Shown: positions 36,851 through 46,665, counted from the stretch's first letter. The stretch is 64,000 nt of DNA from Rhynchopus euleeides (GCA_963210315.1 OY723305.1:992001-1056000), one strand, 5' to 3'. Numbers and translations are program-made. Notes: generated by a model not told the origin, from the letters alone.

Positions 36851-37033
36851 AACAAATCGTATTGCAATTTGGGTTAGCGTGCTGGCATCGCAGCCTGGCC
36901 CCGAAGGACCATACCGTGAGGAACCGGGCCCGCTATCCTACTCTTGCTCTACGTGACACCACACGGTTTCGCTCTCCTCCTCGTTGCGCTGTAAAGGAGG
37001 GGGGACACACACACACTGGAAGCCGGAGATTGC
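36851..37033. repeat. Left arm of a 183-190 bp internal inverted repeat
   Basis: Pairs with 38831-39020 with very few mismatches (CCGAAGG versus CGCGAAGG is one). Together with the outer termini this gives a long double-ended foldback around the 457-codon frame. Confidence 0.85.
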
Positions 37034-38322
37034 GCCTGCTGATACTGAGGCGCAATCTTCGCGACGACGCGTTGAAAAGAGCGCGGAATAGCCGCCGAAC
37101 GAAAGATGGTGGGAGAGGGGATGCAGCGGGTGCGCTTCGGAACCGCACGCAACACCCGCTTCTGGAGGAAACGTGAACGAGAAGGACGGACAGCACGTGT
37201 CTTGCGCTCCAAGAAGCGCAAGGCTTGTGAGGCCCGTGGGAAAGGGGAAGGCACGCCTGATCTAGCTGTGCTGATGATCGTGCGGGAGGAAGGAAAACCT
37301 GCTCTGTTGTTATGAAACGAGCATCGCTCTAGGGCAGATTCGTCTGCCTCCCGCATGTGCGCTACACGTTTCTGCGCGCGGGGAACCGAGGACTCAGAAG
37401 GGGAGGAAGGGGAGAAAGGAAGTCGACGCCCCACGCAAGGGCTCGGCGACGTGCACTCGTGGGAGAGCGTGTCGCTCCCCTGGTGAGACGGCGTTTCTGC
37501 CTGCCAGTCGGGAAGAGAGGGGGTTGCAGGGTCTAAAGGCACTAGGGGCTCCTGACATGGAGAGGGTGGTGGGGGTGACACAGTGTCTGATGGGGGACTA
37601 AGCCGAGTGTCGACGGGCTGAAAGCCCGGCGAGTCATCCACAACAAGGGAAGGTGCAGGCGAGAGAGGAAGGGGGGAAGCAAGTTCTGATGGGGGCATGA
37701 TACTATCCTCGTCAGGCCGAAGGCTTGACGCTGAAATCGGTGAACCAGGGGACACGGGGGGTTGAGGTTCTACTCTTCTGTTGTTAAAGGAGCGTTGCCC
37801 CAGGGCAGATGCGCCTGTCTCCTGTATGGGTGCTACCCGCTTCTGCGCGCGGGGTACCGAGGACTCAGAGGGGAGAGAGGGAGAGAAAGGAAGGCGGCGC
37901 CCCACGTAAGGGCTCGGAGATCTCCGTTGCGTGGCGCTCTCTGGGAGGGGCGGCGAGCCCGTCTGCGGGGTCTGTAGCCCGTCCAGCAGGTCTGTGTGCA
38001 GCACGAGCTCCGGAGCCGGAGAGGGCGCCGGAAGCGGTGCTGTATCTGCTGGTGGAGCGAGACGAGCATCATCAGGCTGGGAGCCCGACGATTCATCCGC
38101 ATCAAGCGTAACGTGCTCTGCACACATCTTACGCGGGGTAGGGGAAGCAGGGGTATTCATTCGAGGGGAAGGCGAGAAAAGAAAACCAGGAAATTCGCGT
38201 GGGGTCAGCGCAGATGACTCCGCAGAAGAACCCAACTCGCCCTCACTGGGCTGATCGTCGGGGCAGTGAAGAGCCAAATGCTCAATCACGCCCGGCCAAA
38301 GAAGAAGAAGAGACGCACACAT
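36949..38322 (-). CDS. Pro/Ser-rich element protein with an internal duplication
   Basis: Frame of 457 codons from the first true ATG (38322); upstream in-frame sequence has only a TTG and belongs to the AATCACAAC repeats. Numbering from the ATG, the N terminus has a possible Cys/His patch (PGVIEHLALHCP). Two diverged copies of a module of about 110 residues follow (about 76-185 and 228-341), each containing GRRLPFSPS, SESSVPRAQKRVA and a SAL-x2-RSF/CSF segment. The C terminus (about 342-457) is strongly basic. It lies within the inverted arms of the 13-kb element and its 3' end overlaps the left arm. It may be an accessory or DNA-binding element protein; no family recognised. Confidence 0.4.
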   Translation of the reverse strand: MCASLLLLWPGVIEHLALHCPDDQPSEGELGSSAESSALTPREFPGFLFSPSPRMNTPASPTPRKMCAEHVTLDADESSGSQPDDARLAPPADTAPLPAPSPAPELVLHTDLLDGLQTPQTGSPPLPESATQRRSPSPYVGRRLPFSPSLPSESSVPRAQKRVAPIQETGASALGQRSFNNRRVEPQPPVSPGSPISASSLRPDEDSIMPPSELASPLPLSPAPSLVVDDSPGFQPVDTRLSPPSDTVSPPPPSPCQEPLVPLDPATPSLPDWQAETPSHQGSDTLSHECTSPSPCVGRRLPFSPSSPSESSVPRAQKRVAHMREADESALERCSFHNNRAGFPSSRTIISTARSGVPSPFPRASQALRFLERKTRAVRPSRSRFLQKRVLRAVPKRTRCIPSPTIFRSAAIPRSFQRVVAKIAPQYQQAQSPASSVCVSPLLYSATRRRAKPCGVT

Positions 38323-38365
38323 GTCCCACTCTGGCTGTCGCACACACAATCTCAAATCACAACGC

Positions 38366-38810
38366 CAAATGTTGTGATTTGTTGTGATTTGTTGCGATTT
38401 GTTGTGGCCAGTTGTGATTTGTTGCGACCAGTTGTGACGACTTGTGACCCTTTTGTGATGAGTTGTGATGAGTTGTGATGAGGTGTGATCTGTTGTGATC
38501 TGTTGTAATCTGTTGTGATCTGTTGTGATCTGTTGTGATCTGTTGTGATCTGTTGTGATCTGTTGTGATCTGTTGTGATCTGTTGTGATCTGTTGTGATC
38601 GCGATCCAAAATTTCAAAAATTTAAAATTTTGGATCGCGATCACAACAGATCACAACAGATCACACCTCATCACAACTCATCACAAAAGGGTCACAAGTC
38701 GTCACAACTGGTCACAACAAATCACACCACGTCACACCTAGTCACAACAAATCACAACTGGCCGCAACAAATCGCAAAAAATCACAACAAATCACAACAT
38801 TTGCCTTGTG
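38366..38810. repeat. Foldback with 10-bp TGTTGTGATC array and central palindrome
   Basis: A palindromic block about 445 bp long: the left arm starts GCCAAATGTTGTGATTTG and the right arm ends CAAATCACAACATTTGCC. The left arm holds 11 tandem 10-bp units TGTTGTGATC (38491-38600). The centre is two GATCGCGATCC / GGATCGCGATC arms separated by A/T-rich sequence (about 38597-38642). The right arm has only a few of the 10-bp units, so the array expanded on one side. Confidence 0.85.
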
Positions 38811-39038
38811 ATTTGTTGTGACCAGTTGTGTGCGCAATCTCCGGCTTCCAGTGTGTGTGTGTCCCCCCTCCTTTAAAGCGCAACGAGGAGGAGAGCGAAA
38901 CCGTGTGGTGTCACGTAGAGCAAGAGTAGGATAGCGGGCCCGGTTCCTCACGGTATGGTCCTTCGCGGCCAGGCTGCGATGCCAGCACGCTAACCCAAAT
39001 TGCAATACGATTTGTTGTGATCTGTTGTGATCGGGTGT

Positions 39039-39632
39039 TGTCCTGGGCAAGACGTTAAACTACCTGGGAGGGCTTCCCCAGACCATGACGGGTGCTTGCA
39101 CCAGGAGTCTGAAACAGCCACTCATGCCTTGCGATGCTCAAGTGCCTGCTGGACCCCTATGTCCTTCAGGCCCCAAAGCAGGCAACGATATGGGAGCAAC
39201 CTAACAGGGGAGGTGAAGAGGGCACGGGTCTTAGCCTGATGACACACTGCAACCTCAAGGTGACTGGCGACACCTCTCCCACAGTCTGCGGCGACTCTGC
39301 CGTGGCGACAAGGCTTCCTGTCATGGGAGATCGCTGCGTGGATCAACGTGGCACCACCCGTGTGCTCGGCAGGTTGTTTCGGCACCTGTTTTCTCCGTGT
39401 CATGCTTTTCGTGAGCGTGTCAGGGATGTTGGCACACGCTGGGGAGGGTTCACATGATGACATAACATATATCAGAAGCACACACCCACGTGGCGCTGTC
39501 CTTGGCAGGACTTTGAAAGTGCCGCCTTGATATCCTTGTTGGATAGAACCCTCATATCAGACCCTCAATCAGCTGACGATCGGGTGTGATTTGTTGTGAT
39601 TTGTTGTTTTTTTCCCCAGCCTGATTACCCCA
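39039..39632 (+). repeat. 594-bp direct repeat, copy 1 (right arm of the 13-kb element)
   Basis: Almost identical to 49173-49766 in the same orientation. It starts GTCCTGGGCAAGACG and ends at the terminus GATTACCCCA. A 119-codon minus frame is preserved in both copies with only a substitution or two, but its translation matches nothing I know. The pair brackets the pogo copies. Confidence 0.9.
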
Positions 39633-39693
39633 CATCTTCCCGAAAATTAATTTCCGCTTGAAAAGTTACAGGGGGGGGTCAAATAAACGTACT

Positions 39694-40445
39694 GGGGGTC
39701 TTCGCTCCGGGTCAATTTGGGTCAACTTGGGTCAATTTGGGTCACCCTGGGGTTTTTCACCTTAGGAAAATGGGGGGCTTCGCTCCGGGTCAATCTGGGT
39801 CAGCTTGGGTCAGTGACCCGGAGCGAAGCCCCCCCCCTTAGGTGACCAAAAATAGGTGAAAAATTTTGCCTATTTTCCCTTGTGTCAAACTTGGAGTCTG
39901 ACCCAAAAATCGGAATCTGTGACCCATGGTTTATATGGGCAAACCTGAAAATTTCCGACTTTTTCCTCAATTTTTCCCACTTCCTGGCCATACCTTTCCC
40001 GACCCAAAATCAAACAAATGCAGCGGAAAATGGCCAAAAATAGGCCAAAAAACCCCAAATTTTTTCCTATGGGAACGAACATGGGGGTCTTCGCTCCGGG
40101 TCAATTTGGGTCAACTTGGGTCAATTTGGGTCACCCTGGGGTTTTTCACCTTAGGAAAATGGGGGGCTTCGCTCCGGGTCAATCTGGGTCAGCTTGGGTC
40201 AGTGACCCGGAGCGAAGCCCCCCCCCTTAGGTGACCAAAAATAGGTGAAAAATTTTGCCTATTTTCCCTTGTGTCAAACTTGGAGTCTGACCCAAAAATC
40301 GGAATCTGTGACCCATGGTTTATATGGGCAAACCTGAAAATTTCCGACTTTTTCCTCAATTTTTCCCACTTCCTGGCCATACCTTTCCCGACCCAAAATC
40401 AAACAAATGCAGCGGAAAATGGCCAAAAATAGGCCAAAAAACCCC
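39694..40445 (+). repeat. 389-bp tandem duplication of the element's left end
   Basis: Unit 39694-40082 is repeated from 40083 to about 40445 without visible difference. Each unit contains GGGTCAATTTGGGTCAACTT motifs and a palindromic GGCTTCGCTCCGGGTCA / TGACCCGGAGCGAAGCC pair. Self-insertion or replication slippage near the terminus could produce it. Confidence 0.88.
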
Positions 40446-41015
40446 AAAAATTTTTCCGGGGGGCTTCGCCCCCCGGTCCCCCCTTGCGTGGGGGGCTTCG
40501 CCCCCCACGCCACACGCACCTCCCGGCCGGTGGCCGGTTCGGTCGTCGTCGGCTGCGCTCAAAGGGCGTGCGGTAGCCGACGCCCTTTTGTGCTCGCCTC
40601 CTCCTCCCACACTTCAGTGTGTCGTTTCAGGTGACTCCGTGTTCCTGCTTTGTTCTTCTGTCGACTGGGACGGGCCAGTCCTCGTGGGTTGCCGCCCGGT
40701 GTGTCCTCCCCTGGGACCCCCTCCTCCTCGCACCACTTGCATCTGGTTCAGCTTCAGTGAGAGCTGAGCGGGAGCCATACTTGCTCTCTTGGACCAATTG
40801 TCCGCAGTCCTGCATCATGACGAGTTAGGTATTGCCCAGTCGCAGCCATCCCCCGTCCCAGGTGTTCTGCCGTGGGCCAGCTCACCATCTGCAGGTCACC
40901 CCGTCACACACCAGTGGGCAGGCCCTGTCAACGAAATCGATGTGACTGCTCTTGCCGCAGGGCAACGGATGTGGGCCTGCATTGCATCCTGTTGCCGCTC
41001 AGTTCTGTTCCCACC

Positions 41016-42107
41016 GGAGCTTCTTCTTGCGCCGCAGATCGAACAGCCTTTCGTGTGGTCGGCGCCGATCTTGTATAGAACGTAGGCAGTAGGCTGCTGT
41101 GGGTGACCTGCAGGTTACCCGTCCCTTTCGTGTAGGCAGCGCGAGAGTGCGATGTTTTTGTGGGAGCACGGCAGCTGCCCCACACTCCATGCTGCTCTCT
41201 TGTCTGCTGTTTATGTGGAACAAGGTCTGGCTGCCAGTGATCTCGCTGGGGGTCGGGCAAACTAAAAAAGAGGTCGGGCACAGGGTGGCCGAGCTCGCGA
41301 GAAAAAAAGTGCAGCCCAACCCCGCCCCGACTTCCCGTGGTATGATGCAAACAGGATCGAATGCACGGCCACAGAACATTTTCACCCAATTCGAGAGGCA
41401 CCGGATGTTGCTGCCTTTGGTCGTCCTGCTGGATCAAAAATCAGGAATCCAGCCCCCCAGCCGCCGGAGGCCACGGTAGTGAACATCCTGAAAGTCTTCG
41501 AAGGCTAGTCCCCACACCGGTTGGTGCTGTTGCACATTCCAGGCGGGGATGGTCCTTCGCTTGGGGCATGATGAGGTGCGCTTCGATGAACACCATCAAG
41601 CCCCCAGCATGCCGTTGGGTTTTCATACGCTGCGGCGCATGAAAACTCGGCCACAAGGCCGAACCCAAAAGCCCCAAAATCTGACCCGGGAGGTAGGGCC
41701 GAGGGTAGGGCCATGCCACCCCTGGCGGCCCACCCTCCCAAACAATTACAGAAAAAGGGAGGTGGGGCCGCGGCCCCCTGCCAGCCCTGGCACGGGATCA
41801 CTGCTGGCGGGTAGTTCAGGCTCGTGGCCCTCCTCGTTCCGATAGCCCCTCGGACATCCAAATGATTCACGTGCAGCAGCCCATGCGCAGAGAACGGTGT
41901 GCCGTCTTGTACAGCAACTGTTGGACAACTGTTGAAATCGTTTTTCACCAAAAAAAATCACTCTGCGGGCCAAGTCGAAGATTTTTCTGGGGACTTTTGG
42001 TGTCCCCAATTTTTCAATTTTCGAAAAATAAGCTCACTTTGCTAAACTGGACCCAACTCCCCACACTCTTTTTTTCCGACTTTTTCACGGGGGTTTTCCG
42101 GTTTTTT
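41016..42107 (+). repeat. 1,092-bp direct repeat, copy 1 (flanks LINE fragment)
   Basis: Identical, as far as I can read, to 42891-43982 at an offset of 1,875 bp. No gene is recognised inside: the mirrored open frames are the same in both copies. The two copies directly abut the two ends of the LINE fragment. Confidence 0.93.
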
Positions 42108-42130
42108 TGAACGATTTTTGAACGATTTTT
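42102..42130 (-). repeat. LINE 3' tail, tandem AAATCGTTC units
   Basis: Read on the LINE's sense strand the 3' end is a short tandem repeat of AAAAATCGTTC ending in an A run. The complement (TTTTTTTGAACG) recurs about a dozen times elsewhere in the first 43 kb. Confidence 0.6.
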
Positions 42131-42468
42131 GGCCGTGCTCGTAGCATTCCCCGTTGAGGGGGTCGCTATTTCGTGTTCTCCTGGCCGCACGGAGGCATTG
42201 CCTTACGTCGCCTCTTCCTCTTTTCCTTTGGTGGTGTGTTGGTCTGGCACAGAGGGCGGGACCGTGCTGATATGCACAGTGACGACTCTCCCTTTTGTTT
42301 TGTGCCCGCCTCCACCGAGATTCGGCTGATGCCTCTCAGACTGGGGGCGGGCGGTCGCCGACGCTGACGCGCCTGGCGGCCTGTGGTAAGTGACGTGGGG
42401 CTGGGATGGGGGGGGGGGGTGCTGGGAGGTCGGGCCGAAGCCCTTGTTCTCTGATGATGTTATTTGGT

Positions 42469-42890
42469 TCACGCGTTCAGGTAGTCCTTCTCGCCGTGCT
42501 CCGTTACCCCTGCCTCGGCCAGGTAGCGCAGCGCCTCCTTGCAGTTGTGCAACAGCAGGTTGTGCACGTTTGTGGCTGTGAGGTGGTGTCGGGCCGACGC
42601 TGTCGCGGGGCAGCCGAAGAAGAGGTGCTTCAGTGAGACCCCAGGCGGGGGGTGGCCCGGCGCATGCTTCAGGCAGGGTTGGCAAGGTGGTTGTGCCGTG
42701 CCCGGGATGTCATGGTCGTAGACCAGGCGGTGGTGGTCGGCCCGGAGTCGGCGGATGGTGGTTTCCCCTAAGCGGGTGAGTCCCTCCATGCGGAGGTCGG
42801 GGCGTTGCAGTCGCGTCTCCCCGATTCCCGAACGGTACGCGTACACGCTGTCCGTGCGGGGCACCGTTGCGTCGTTGTAGATGTGTCGGC
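42469..42890 (-). pseudogene. 5'-truncated LINE (non-LTR retrotransposon) ORF2 C terminus
   Basis: About 140 codons open from 42890 to a stop at 42469. The translation has the layout seen C-terminal to the reverse transcriptase of many LINEs: a TTIRRLRADHHRL helix, then a zinc-knuckle-like C-x2-C...H-x4-C (CQPC followed by KHLFFGC), then a helical tail ending DYLNA. The sequence before 42890 belongs to the flanking repeat, so the element is 5'-truncated, typical of target-primed reverse transcription. The 3' UTR runs to about 42108. The apparent 263-codon frame that continues to 43260 is an accidental fusion. Confidence 0.72.
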
Positions 42891-43982
42891 GGAGCTTCTT
42901 CTTGCGCCGCAGATCGAACAGCCTTTCGTGTGGTCGGCGCCGATCTTGTATAGAACGTAGGCAGTAGGCTGCTGTGGGTGACCTGCAGGTTACCCGTCCC
43001 TTTCGTGTAGGCAGCGCGAGAGTGCGATGTTTTTGTGGGAGCACGGCAGCTGCCCCACACTCCATGCTGCTCTCTTGTCTGCTGTTTATGTGGAACAAGG
43101 TCTGGCTGCCAGTGATCTCGCTGGGGGTCGGGCAAACTAAAAAAGAGGTCGGGCACAGGGTGGCCGAGCTCGCGAGAAAAAAAGTGCAGCCCAACCCCGC
43201 CCCGACTTCCCGTGGTATGATGCAAACAGGATCGAATGCACGGCCACAGAACATTTTCACCCAATTCGAGAGGCACCGGATGTTGCTGCCTTTGGTCGTC
43301 CTGCTGGATCAAAAATCAGGAATCCAGCCCCCCAGCCGCCGGAGGCCACGGTAGTGAACATCCTGAAAGTCTTCGAAGGCTAGTCCCCACACCGGTTGGT
43401 GCTGTTGCACATTCCAGGCGGGGATGGTCCTTCGCTTGGGGCATGATGAGGTGCGCTTCGATGAACACCATCAAGCCCCCAGCATGCCGTTGGGTTTTCA
43501 TACGCTGCGGCGCATGAAAACTCGGCCACAAGGCCGAACCCAAAAGCCCCAAAATCTGACCCGGGAGGTAGGGCCGAGGGTAGGGCCATGCCACCCCTGG
43601 CGGCCCACCCTCCCAAACAATTACAGAAAAAGGGAGGTGGGGCCGCGGCCCCCTGCCAGCCCTGGCACGGGATCACTGCTGGCGGGTAGTTCAGGCTCGT
43701 GGCCCTCCTCGTTCCGATAGCCCCTCGGACATCCAAATGATTCACGTGCAGCAGCCCATGCGCAGAGAACGGTGTGCCGTCTTGTACAGCAACTGTTGGA
43801 CAACTGTTGAAATCGTTTTTCACCAAAAAAAATCACTCTGCGGGCCAAGTCGAAGATTTTTCTGGGGACTTTTGGTGTCCCCAATTTTTCAATTTTCGAA
43901 AAATAAGCTCACTTTGCTAAACTGGACCCAACTCCCCACACTCTTTTTTTCCGACTTTTTCACGGGGGTTTTCCGGTTTTTT
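42891..43982 (+). repeat. 1,092-bp direct repeat, copy 2
   Basis: Second copy of 41016-42107. Here it continues directly into the right end of the ACT-flanked element, showing that this arrangement is the ancestral context and that copy 1 plus the LINE are the addition, or the reverse. Confidence 0.93.
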
Positions 43983-44152
43983 TTGGTTTTTTTTGGCGGA
44001 TGGAGCGAAGACCCCCACTTAGTTGAATAGTAGTACTTAGCCGAATAGTAGTACTTATTTTTTTGGGGCTCTGGGGCACGTTGGGCCGTTGAATAGTAGT
44101 ACTTACTTTTCACCCTTTTTTTTGGGGAAATTTTTCGTTTTTTTTGAGATTT

Positions 44153-44305
44153 TTGCCCAAACAAGCTTGCTTGTCACAGCGAAAGAGTCAGTGGGAGCGT
44201 ACCCGCGCGCAGTGTGTTTTGAGTGAGCAACACAAAACCACTTTTATCACAGCAACGCCCTTCACAGGGGCCACAACACACTGCCGCTCGTGCGCACAAA
44301 CAAAA
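44153..44305 (+). repeat. 153-bp captured segment inside pogo copy 1
   Basis: Reverse complement of 21495-21647. It is absent from pogo copy 2, where the flanking GAGATTTT and CTTTTTGGAGACACAC are directly joined. About 15 extra bases follow it (CCGGACTCTTTC). Confidence 0.88.
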
Positions 44306-44719
44306 CCCGGACTCTTTCTTTTTGGAGACACACAAATCTGCAAACTTTGGGGCAAGGAATGGGGACAACGGGGTCTATTGGTGCCACTTAGGGGAACCAG
44401 GGTGCACGGGGTCCGTAGAGGGGGGAAGTGACCTACGCTCAAAGATATGTCGTGACGAAGGGAATCGGGGCATCCCCCCTCAGACACATACGGACGGGAA
44501 ACCAGCGAACCCGCAAACTCCTGCGGTCCAGAGGCATCAGAACCACTGCTGAAGACCGCAAAACCGGAAACCCGCAAACTCCTGGGGTCCAGAGGCGTCA
44601 AAATCACTGCTGAAGAGCGGCGCGCATTAAACGACTCCTCATCTACGGCGTCCGCAGTCCCTACCACCAACGAGAAGATGTGGACGGATGGCCCCAGACA
44701 CACCTCACCATAGATGTAG

Positions 44720-46198
44720 CCTTCGAGGACCAGCTGCGGAAAAACACATGCCAAAAGAAAGGCGGGGAGGGGGAGGTCGTGTTTCTTTCCTGAGGTGGAG
44801 GCCCACGTGCTTAAAGAAGTGGGAGAACGGCGGAAGAACGACTTGCCAACGACGCGCCGCAAAATCAAGGAGCTTGCCATGTCCTTTGTTCCCTTCCCGA
44901 AAGGCTTCCAGGCTTCGGTGGAGTGGATCGACGGTTGGGCCAGGAGAAACAAGTTTCAATTTCGTACTTCGCGCATTGCCAAGCTTTCTCTTGAAAAAGC
45001 CCGGGTCCAGTTGCACAGCTTCTGGTCCACCATCAGACGCCTCTCCATCGGGTCCGAGCTGCTGCACAACCCCTTTGGTACTTTTGACCTGGTTGTGAAT
45101 GTGGATGAGTCTGCCTTGTACAAGAGCTCTACCCGCAGGGACAAACTGTTGTGCTACACCACTGACACCAACATCGTGGTCGATACCGATGCTGGAAAAA
45201 ATAGATTTGCCACGTTGATTGGTGCTGTCACGTTCAGTGTGAAAGACAGGACCATTCTTGCGACAAAGCAGTCGATCGTTTTTAAAGGTGCGGGCGAGAG
45301 GATAAAGAAGGAGGAGCATCAGATTCACAAAGACTCGGGGGTTAACTGTACTTTCCAGAAAACCGGCTGGGTCAAAGAAGCCGAGTGGCGGTGGTGGATT
45401 GACAGCGTCTTGGCCCCCATTTGCAAAAACAAAAACGTGCTTGTCATTTATGACTCGGCGACAACACACATTGCACCAAAAAATGTTGCGTACTTGCACA
45501 GGAAGACGGGGGCGAAGTCAGCGGTCATTCCAGGTGGGTTGACAGGAACAGTGCAGTACCTTGATGTGCATGCATTTGCACCATTCAAGGCTGCCTTCCA
45601 CACTCACCTGGAAGGGCTCAAGGACAAAGCCCGTCTCGAGATAAAGAAATCAACAGCCGAAGGTTTTCGCCAGGATTGTCGCTTCACAGAGAGGTGGTAC
45701 CGCGAGGCCATGTGCACCTCTGTTGGAGCTGTTTGGGGAAAGTCGGTGGAAAGTGTGAGGGGGGAGGTGGTAGCCCAGCGCTTGCGGGATATGGGGTACG
45801 TGCTGAAGGTGTCGGGTGAGGAGGACGGGTTCGTGAAGAGCTCCCTTTGTCCGGACCTCACCTTCGCACCAAGCACAGAAACATCCCCTGAGGCTGGTGG
45901 TGCGGACCTTGAACCTGGGTTGGACGGGAAGGCAAAAGAGAGCACAGAGAAGCAGTCCACCCAAAAGAAAGTTGTGTCTCAGCCAACCCAACAGACAAGC
46001 ATCTTGGCATGGGCGAAGCCGGTTCGTGTGAACTCTCTCACACAGACACAGCCTTCCCAGTCCTCCCAGTCCTCCGAAAAGAAGCGCGCAGCGTCCCCGA
46101 CCACCCAGACTCCCAACAAACACCGCAGGCTCTGCAAAGGGTGTAGGAAGCCTGGGCACAACATGCAGACTTGCCCCAGCAAGCCCAAGAAGAAGTAA
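44720..46198 (+). CDS. pogo/Tigger-type DDE transposase (5' end not resolved)
   Basis: A CENP-B-like DNA-binding region opens the frame (RGRSCFFPEVEAHVLKEVGE through the W-x2-R-x5 area), followed by a DDE_1-type catalytic core. In the open frame, counting from the GTG at 44795, the acidic residues are D104 (NVDES), D220 (VIYDSATTH) and D257 (GTVQYLDVH), giving the DD36D-like spacing known for pogo elements. The C terminus has a CCHC zinc knuckle (CKGCRKPGHNMQTC), unusual for the family, preceded by a Ser/Gln/Thr linker. There is no suitable ATG at the 5' end: the frame is open back to 44720, so an upstream exon or a 5' truncation is likely. All three catalytic Asp are present and no frameshift is seen. 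Confidence 0.87.
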   Translation, partial: PSRTSCGKTHAKRKAGRGRSCFFPEVEAHVLKEVGERRKNDLPTTRRKIKELAMSFVPFPKGFQASVEWIDGWARRNKFQFRTSRIAKLSLEKARVQLHSFWSTIRRLSIGSELLHNPFGTFDLVVNVDESALYKSSTRRDKLLCYTTDTNIVVDTDAGKNRFATLIGAVTFSVKDRTILATKQSIVFKGAGERIKKEEHQIHKDSGVNCTFQKTGWVKEAEWRWWIDSVLAPICKNKNVLVIYDSATTHIAPKNVAYLHRKTGAKSAVIPGGLTGTVQYLDVHAFAPFKAAFHTHLEGLKDKARLEIKKSTAEGFRQDCRFTERWYREAMCTSVGAVWGKSVESVRGEVVAQRLRDMGYVLKVSGEEDGFVKSSLCPDLTFAPSTETSPEAGGADLEPGLDGKAKESTEKQSTQKKVVSQPTQQTSILAWAKPVRVNSLTQTQPSQSSQSSEKKRAASPTTQTPNKHRRLCKGCRKPGHNMQTCPSKPKKK

Positions 46199-46665
46199 GT
46201 TGGGGCGTGCTGGTTGTGGCTTGCCCTTTTCACATCTTTTTTTAAGCATCAACGCACCAACCAACCACCGACAGTGAAGCTGACAGCTCTGATGAACTGT
46301 GTATGCTTTCACTAACTCAACAAGAATGTCAACCAGGGGGGGCACCAGAGGGGGGGGGGAGGCAATACAAATCAAAACGGTACGAAACCAAATGAGGGGC
46401 GAGTGGTAGGACGAGAACAGAGCGGATACTCGACCGGAAGGCAGAAGAAGTGAGAGACGGACGACAGCAGTGACCAGCGCGCCCCTGGTGGACCAAACAG
46501 CCCCGCAGAGCCCCTGCAAACAGCGTTTTTAGGAAAAGTTGAATAGACGTACTTAGTACGTCTATTCGCTCGCAAACTATTTATTAATTTTCTGGCGAGG
46601 TCGATTTAGGCCCGCGCGTTCGCCGAATAGTAGTACTAAGTACGTTTATTTGACCCCCCCCTGTA

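Larger units (their letters stand above)
39694..44016. mobile_element. 4.3-kb element with 3-bp target duplication ACT (PIF/Harbinger-like ends)
   Basis: Ends GGGGGTCTTCGCTCC / GGAGCGAAGACCCCC are flanked by ACT (39691-39693 and 44017-44019). The uninterrupted target is visible in pogo copy 2, where AAACGTACTTAGT is continuous. Its ends match the 109-bp MITEs (GGGGGYCCTCGCTAC) in length, motif and 3-bp duplication. No transposase is seen inside. It contains a 389-bp tandem duplication of the left end, two GGGGGGCTTCGCCCCCC hairpins (about 40457-40510), a LINE fragment and a 1,092-bp direct repeat. Confidence 0.88.
39669..46663 (+). mobile_element. pogo/Tigger-type transposon, copy 1, interrupted by a 4.3-kb insertion
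   Basis: Terminal inverted repeats CAGGGGGGGGTCAAATAAAC are flanked by TA (39667-39668, 46664-46665). CAG-starting ends with TA duplication are the hallmark of pogo/Tigger elements. The left terminus (39669-39693) is separated from the body (from 44017) by the 39694-44016 insertion. Subterminal GAATAGTAGTACTTAG repeats lie at both ends. It encodes a transposase with an apparently complete catalytic core (44720-46198). Without the insertion the element is about 2.67 kb. Confidence 0.92.

Noticed and set aside
38480..38760. CRISPR-like array
   Set aside because: The 10-bp units are contiguous with no spacers and the context is eukaryotic; it is a minisatellite in a foldback element.
36794..39632. 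2.8-kb element ending at 39632 as the primary unit
   Set aside because: The GCATA flank on the left is matched after 49766 and not after 39632, so the inner terminus is better read as a duplicated arm.
42469..43260. 263-codon minus frame as one protein
   Set aside because: It is a chance fusion of the LINE C terminus (42469-42890) with antisense of the 1,092-bp repeat, whose other copy lacks the LINE part.
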